Source of the DNA: Candidatus Woesearchaeota archaeon
GTDB taxonomy: Archaea > Nanobdellota > Nanobdellia > Woesearchaeales > UBA525
DNA length: 8,263 bases
Direction: 5' to 3'
NCBI GenBank assembly: GCA_013331575.1
Contig: DUGD01000046.1
Coordinates: forward strand, 1 to 8,263
Shown here: positions 6,468-8,263 of the stretch, one piece after another
How positions within the stretch are numbered: the stretch's first letter is position 1
How the letters are laid out: every line of letters begins with the position of its first letter
Notes under the pieces: generated by a model
What the model saw: only the letters and a program-made list of their open reading frames with translations
Databases searched by the model: none
Told to the model about the DNA's origin: nothing
Made by a program: the position numbers and the translations under genes

Positions 6468-8066
6468 ATGCGCATCAAACCACAGACATTCAAGCACTTC
6501 GCGTTTTTTGCGCTCTTTGGCATCAGCGTACTCTTCATTTTTTTCTATTACCTCTCGAATACCATCATCCACCCGACGAGCGACAGGCAATTCTCCATCA
6601 ACAGCATCACGCAATACCCGCTCAGCATCCCCATCCTGCTCGCGGAGACATTCAGTTTCTGTTTCGCGATATATTTCCTCTATTGTCTCTTCTCTGACCG
6701 GGAGCGTCCTCCGGCACCGAAACTGCTGCTGCGAAGGCCTCCTGTGGCGATATGCATCCCCGTCTACAACGAGCCGTACGAAGTAGTTGAGAGGACGCTA
6801 CGTGCATGCAACAAGGTACTATGGCCGGAGAAACGCATCTACCTGCTCGATGACAGCAAGAACGATCGGTCCATCAAAGAGATGCGGGAGCTCGCGCGCA
6901 AGCACGGTGCAACGCTCGTCCGCAGGCCCGACAACGTCGGGTACAAAGCAGGCAACATCAATCACGCCCTCCAGCACGCCATCAGGGAGGAGTATTTCAT
7001 GGTGCTCGACTGCGACCAGGCGCCAGCGCCCGAGTTCCTCGAGCGCACAATGCACCAGTTCACAGACCCTGATGTGTTCTTCGTGCAGACGCCGCAATAT
7101 TACATAAACGACGACACGCCGTTGCGGCGGGCGGCGAAGATCGGGACGAATATCTTCTACCAGACGCAATGCGTGAGCAAGGCAAAAGACGGGGCGTTGC
7201 CCTTCTGCGGCACCAACCTGGTCGTCCGCACGAGCATGTTCAATGATCTCGGCGGCTTCCGGTACTACACGAGCACCGAGGATATCGAGCTAGGCCTGCG
7301 CGCCAACGCTCGCGGATGGCACGGAGTCTACGTGCCCGAGGTGCTCGTGACCGGGTACTCCCCTCCCGACTGGCGAGCGTACCGGACGCAGCAATACCGC
7401 TGGGCGAACGGCAACCTTGCGATACTGCGCAAGAACTGGAAGGAACTCCTCTGGGGCGAGTATTCGTTCCTGCACCAGGTGCACACGTTCTTCACGATAG
7501 CATGGTGGCTCATCGGGCTCACCACCATCATCTACATCGCGGTGCCAATCCTCTCCCTACTGCTGCAATCACCCACCCATCACCTCTGGTTGCCGAGCTT
7601 CATGATACCGCTCCTGTACGTGAACGTCATCATGGGCATCATGATGATATTTATGGCATTGCACAGCCGCACGGACGACGACAAGGTCACGCTCTTCGAC
7701 GCGTTTCTGCAGTACTCGCTGATAGTCAACAGTATCTTCATCTACAGCAAGGCGGCGATAAACGCCATATTCAAGCGGTATATCGGCTTCGTCACCACAG
7801 ACAAGAAAGGCGCGAAGGCCGGGCTCCGGGATATCAAATGGAACCTTATCCTTTCAGCAGTATGCTTCATCGCCAGCGTCTATGCACTCTACAACGTCGC
7901 GACGGCAAGCGACGGACAGCAGATACGCACATTCCTTCCAGTATCGCTATGGCTCCTCTTTTACAGCGTCATCCTGGCATCCAGCATCCTCTTCGTCAAT
8001 GATGCCGCTGCAGCAAAAGATATCTCCGCATCAAAGGCTGCCTCTGCATCGATGGTGGCAGCATGA
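6468..8066 (+). CDS. cellulose-synthase-like processive glycosyltransferase (GT2, membrane)
   Basis: This integral membrane GT2 belongs to the BcsA/CesA-like group. These enzymes polymerise a beta-linked polysaccharide from a nucleotide sugar in the cytosol and pass it through their own membrane channel. Two helices (about residues 11-34 and 51-75) precede the catalytic domain, which begins PPVAICIPVYNEP (91-103). Key motifs are LDDS (127-130), the metal-binding DCD (181-183), TED (270-272, the likely catalytic base) and QQYRW (308-312, the QxxRW acceptor motif of processive enzymes). Further helices lie around 338-366, 378-400, 411-430, 458-478 and 488-510. FVTTDKKG (441-448) sits where BcsA has its FxVTxK gating loop, but the match is loose. 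No PilZ domain is present, so there is no sign of cyclic-di-GMP control on this chain. All catalytic residues are in place. The product could be cellulose, a mannan or another beta-glycan. The gene ends in a 4-base overlap with the next. Confidence 0.92.
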   Translation: MRIKPQTFKHFAFFALFGISVLFIFFYYLSNTIIHPTSDRQFSINSITQYPLSIPILLAETFSFCFAIYFLYCLFSDRERPPAPKLLLRRPPVAICIPVYNEPYEVVERTLRACNKVLWPEKRIYLLDDSKNDRSIKEMRELARKHGATLVRRPDNVGYKAGNINHALQHAIREEYFMVLDCDQAPAPEFLERTMHQFTDPDVFFVQTPQYYINDDTPLRRAAKIGTNIFYQTQCVSKAKDGALPFCGTNLVVRTSMFNDLGGFRYYTSTEDIELGLRANARGWHGVYVPEVLVTGYSPPDWRAYRTQQYRWANGNLAILRKNWKELLWGEYSFLHQVHTFFTIAWWLIGLTTIIYIAVPILSLLLQSPTHHLWLPSFMIPLLYVNVIMGIMMIFMALHSRTDDDKVTLFDAFLQYSLIVNSIFIYSKAAINAIFKRYIGFVTTDKKGAKAGLRDIKWNLILSAVCFIASVYALYNVATASDGQQIRTFLPVSLWLLFYSVILASSILFVNDAAAAKDISASKAASASMVAA

Positions 8067-8263
8067 CACCTCCACCACGGCAATCATGGGCTAAGTCATT
8101 GTTCAAGCCGGGGCGGCGAGAGCACGATTATCGCTTCGGATACCTGGATGACACCCACAACAACCGGCCGTTCCGATGGAAGGTGCTGCCACTCATCCTC
8201 TCGATAGCATTCCTGGTCGTATGCTGGCTGTTCCTAGTGCAGAAGATACTCTTCGGCGGCAGC
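8063..8263 (+). CDS. N-terminus of a membrane-anchored protein (partial, cut by window end)
   Basis: An ATG at 8063 overlaps the GT2 stop (8064-8066) as ATGA and opens a frame that runs to the window edge, giving 67 residues. The first 40 are polar and basic (MTPPPRQSWAKSLFKPGRRE at the start), followed by one hydrophobic helix at about 41-61 (VLPLILSIAFLVVCWLFLVQ). By the positive-inside rule the N-terminus is cytosolic and the missing remainder lies outside the cell. I do not recognise the family from this part. Tight coupling to the GT2 suggests a partner of polysaccharide synthesis, export or trimming, which is inference only. Confidence 0.75.
   Translation, partial: MTPPPRQSWAKSLFKPGRREHDYRFGYLDDTHNNRPFRWKVLPLILSIAFLVVCWLFLVQKILFGGS

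Noticed and set aside
7316..8002. Overlapping 228-codon plus-strand frame
   Set aside because: It is a shadow of the GT2 gene, whose TED, QQYRW and membrane helices are in the other frame.

Overview
The window holds four plus-strand genes, the last cut by the window end and possibly preceded by the tail of a fifth. It looks archaeal, though the sequence does not prove this. Points in favour are heavy use of the ATA isoleucine codon, almost no strong Shine-Dalgarno sites, tandem PEGA domains, Ig-like repeats with a 'YGTW' signature, a glycine-run linker before them, and a very large sequon-rich surface protein held by a C-terminal membrane segment. A DPANN-type or related uncultivated archaeon would fit, but I cannot place the lineage. 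The plus strand is unusually rich in A and C between genes.

Layout. Positions 1-226 are A/C-rich, with a possible 3' end of an upstream gene that overlaps the next start by ATGA. Positions 227-1147 encode a DPM1-type polyprenyl-phosphate sugar transferase without membrane segments. Positions 1300-6345 (open back to a GTG at 1198) encode a giant chimeric membrane protein. Its parts, in order, are a GtrA four-helix domain, a disordered linker, a signal-like membrane helix, a cellulase-type N-terminal Ig domain, a divergent GH9 glycoside hydrolase domain, two PEGA domains, Ig-like repeats and a C-terminal anchor. Positions 6346-6467 are a short spacer with a triple 11-bp repeat and a chain of ATGA start-stop overlaps. 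Positions 6468-8066 encode a cellulose-synthase-like processive GT2. From 8063 to the window end is the N-terminus of a membrane-anchored protein, overlapping the GT2 stop by ATGA.

Inferred joint role: a cell-surface glycan locus. The DPM1-like enzyme would charge a lipid carrier, and the GtrA domain would serve or flip that lipid-sugar. The GT2 would polymerise and export a polysaccharide. The membrane-tethered GH9-like protein would bind, trim or sense it outside the cell. This recalls the plant pairing of cellulose synthase with the membrane GH9 KORRIGAN. The most unusual point is the in-frame union of GtrA with a GH9-type surface protein, whose usual DAGD catalytic motif appears to be missing.
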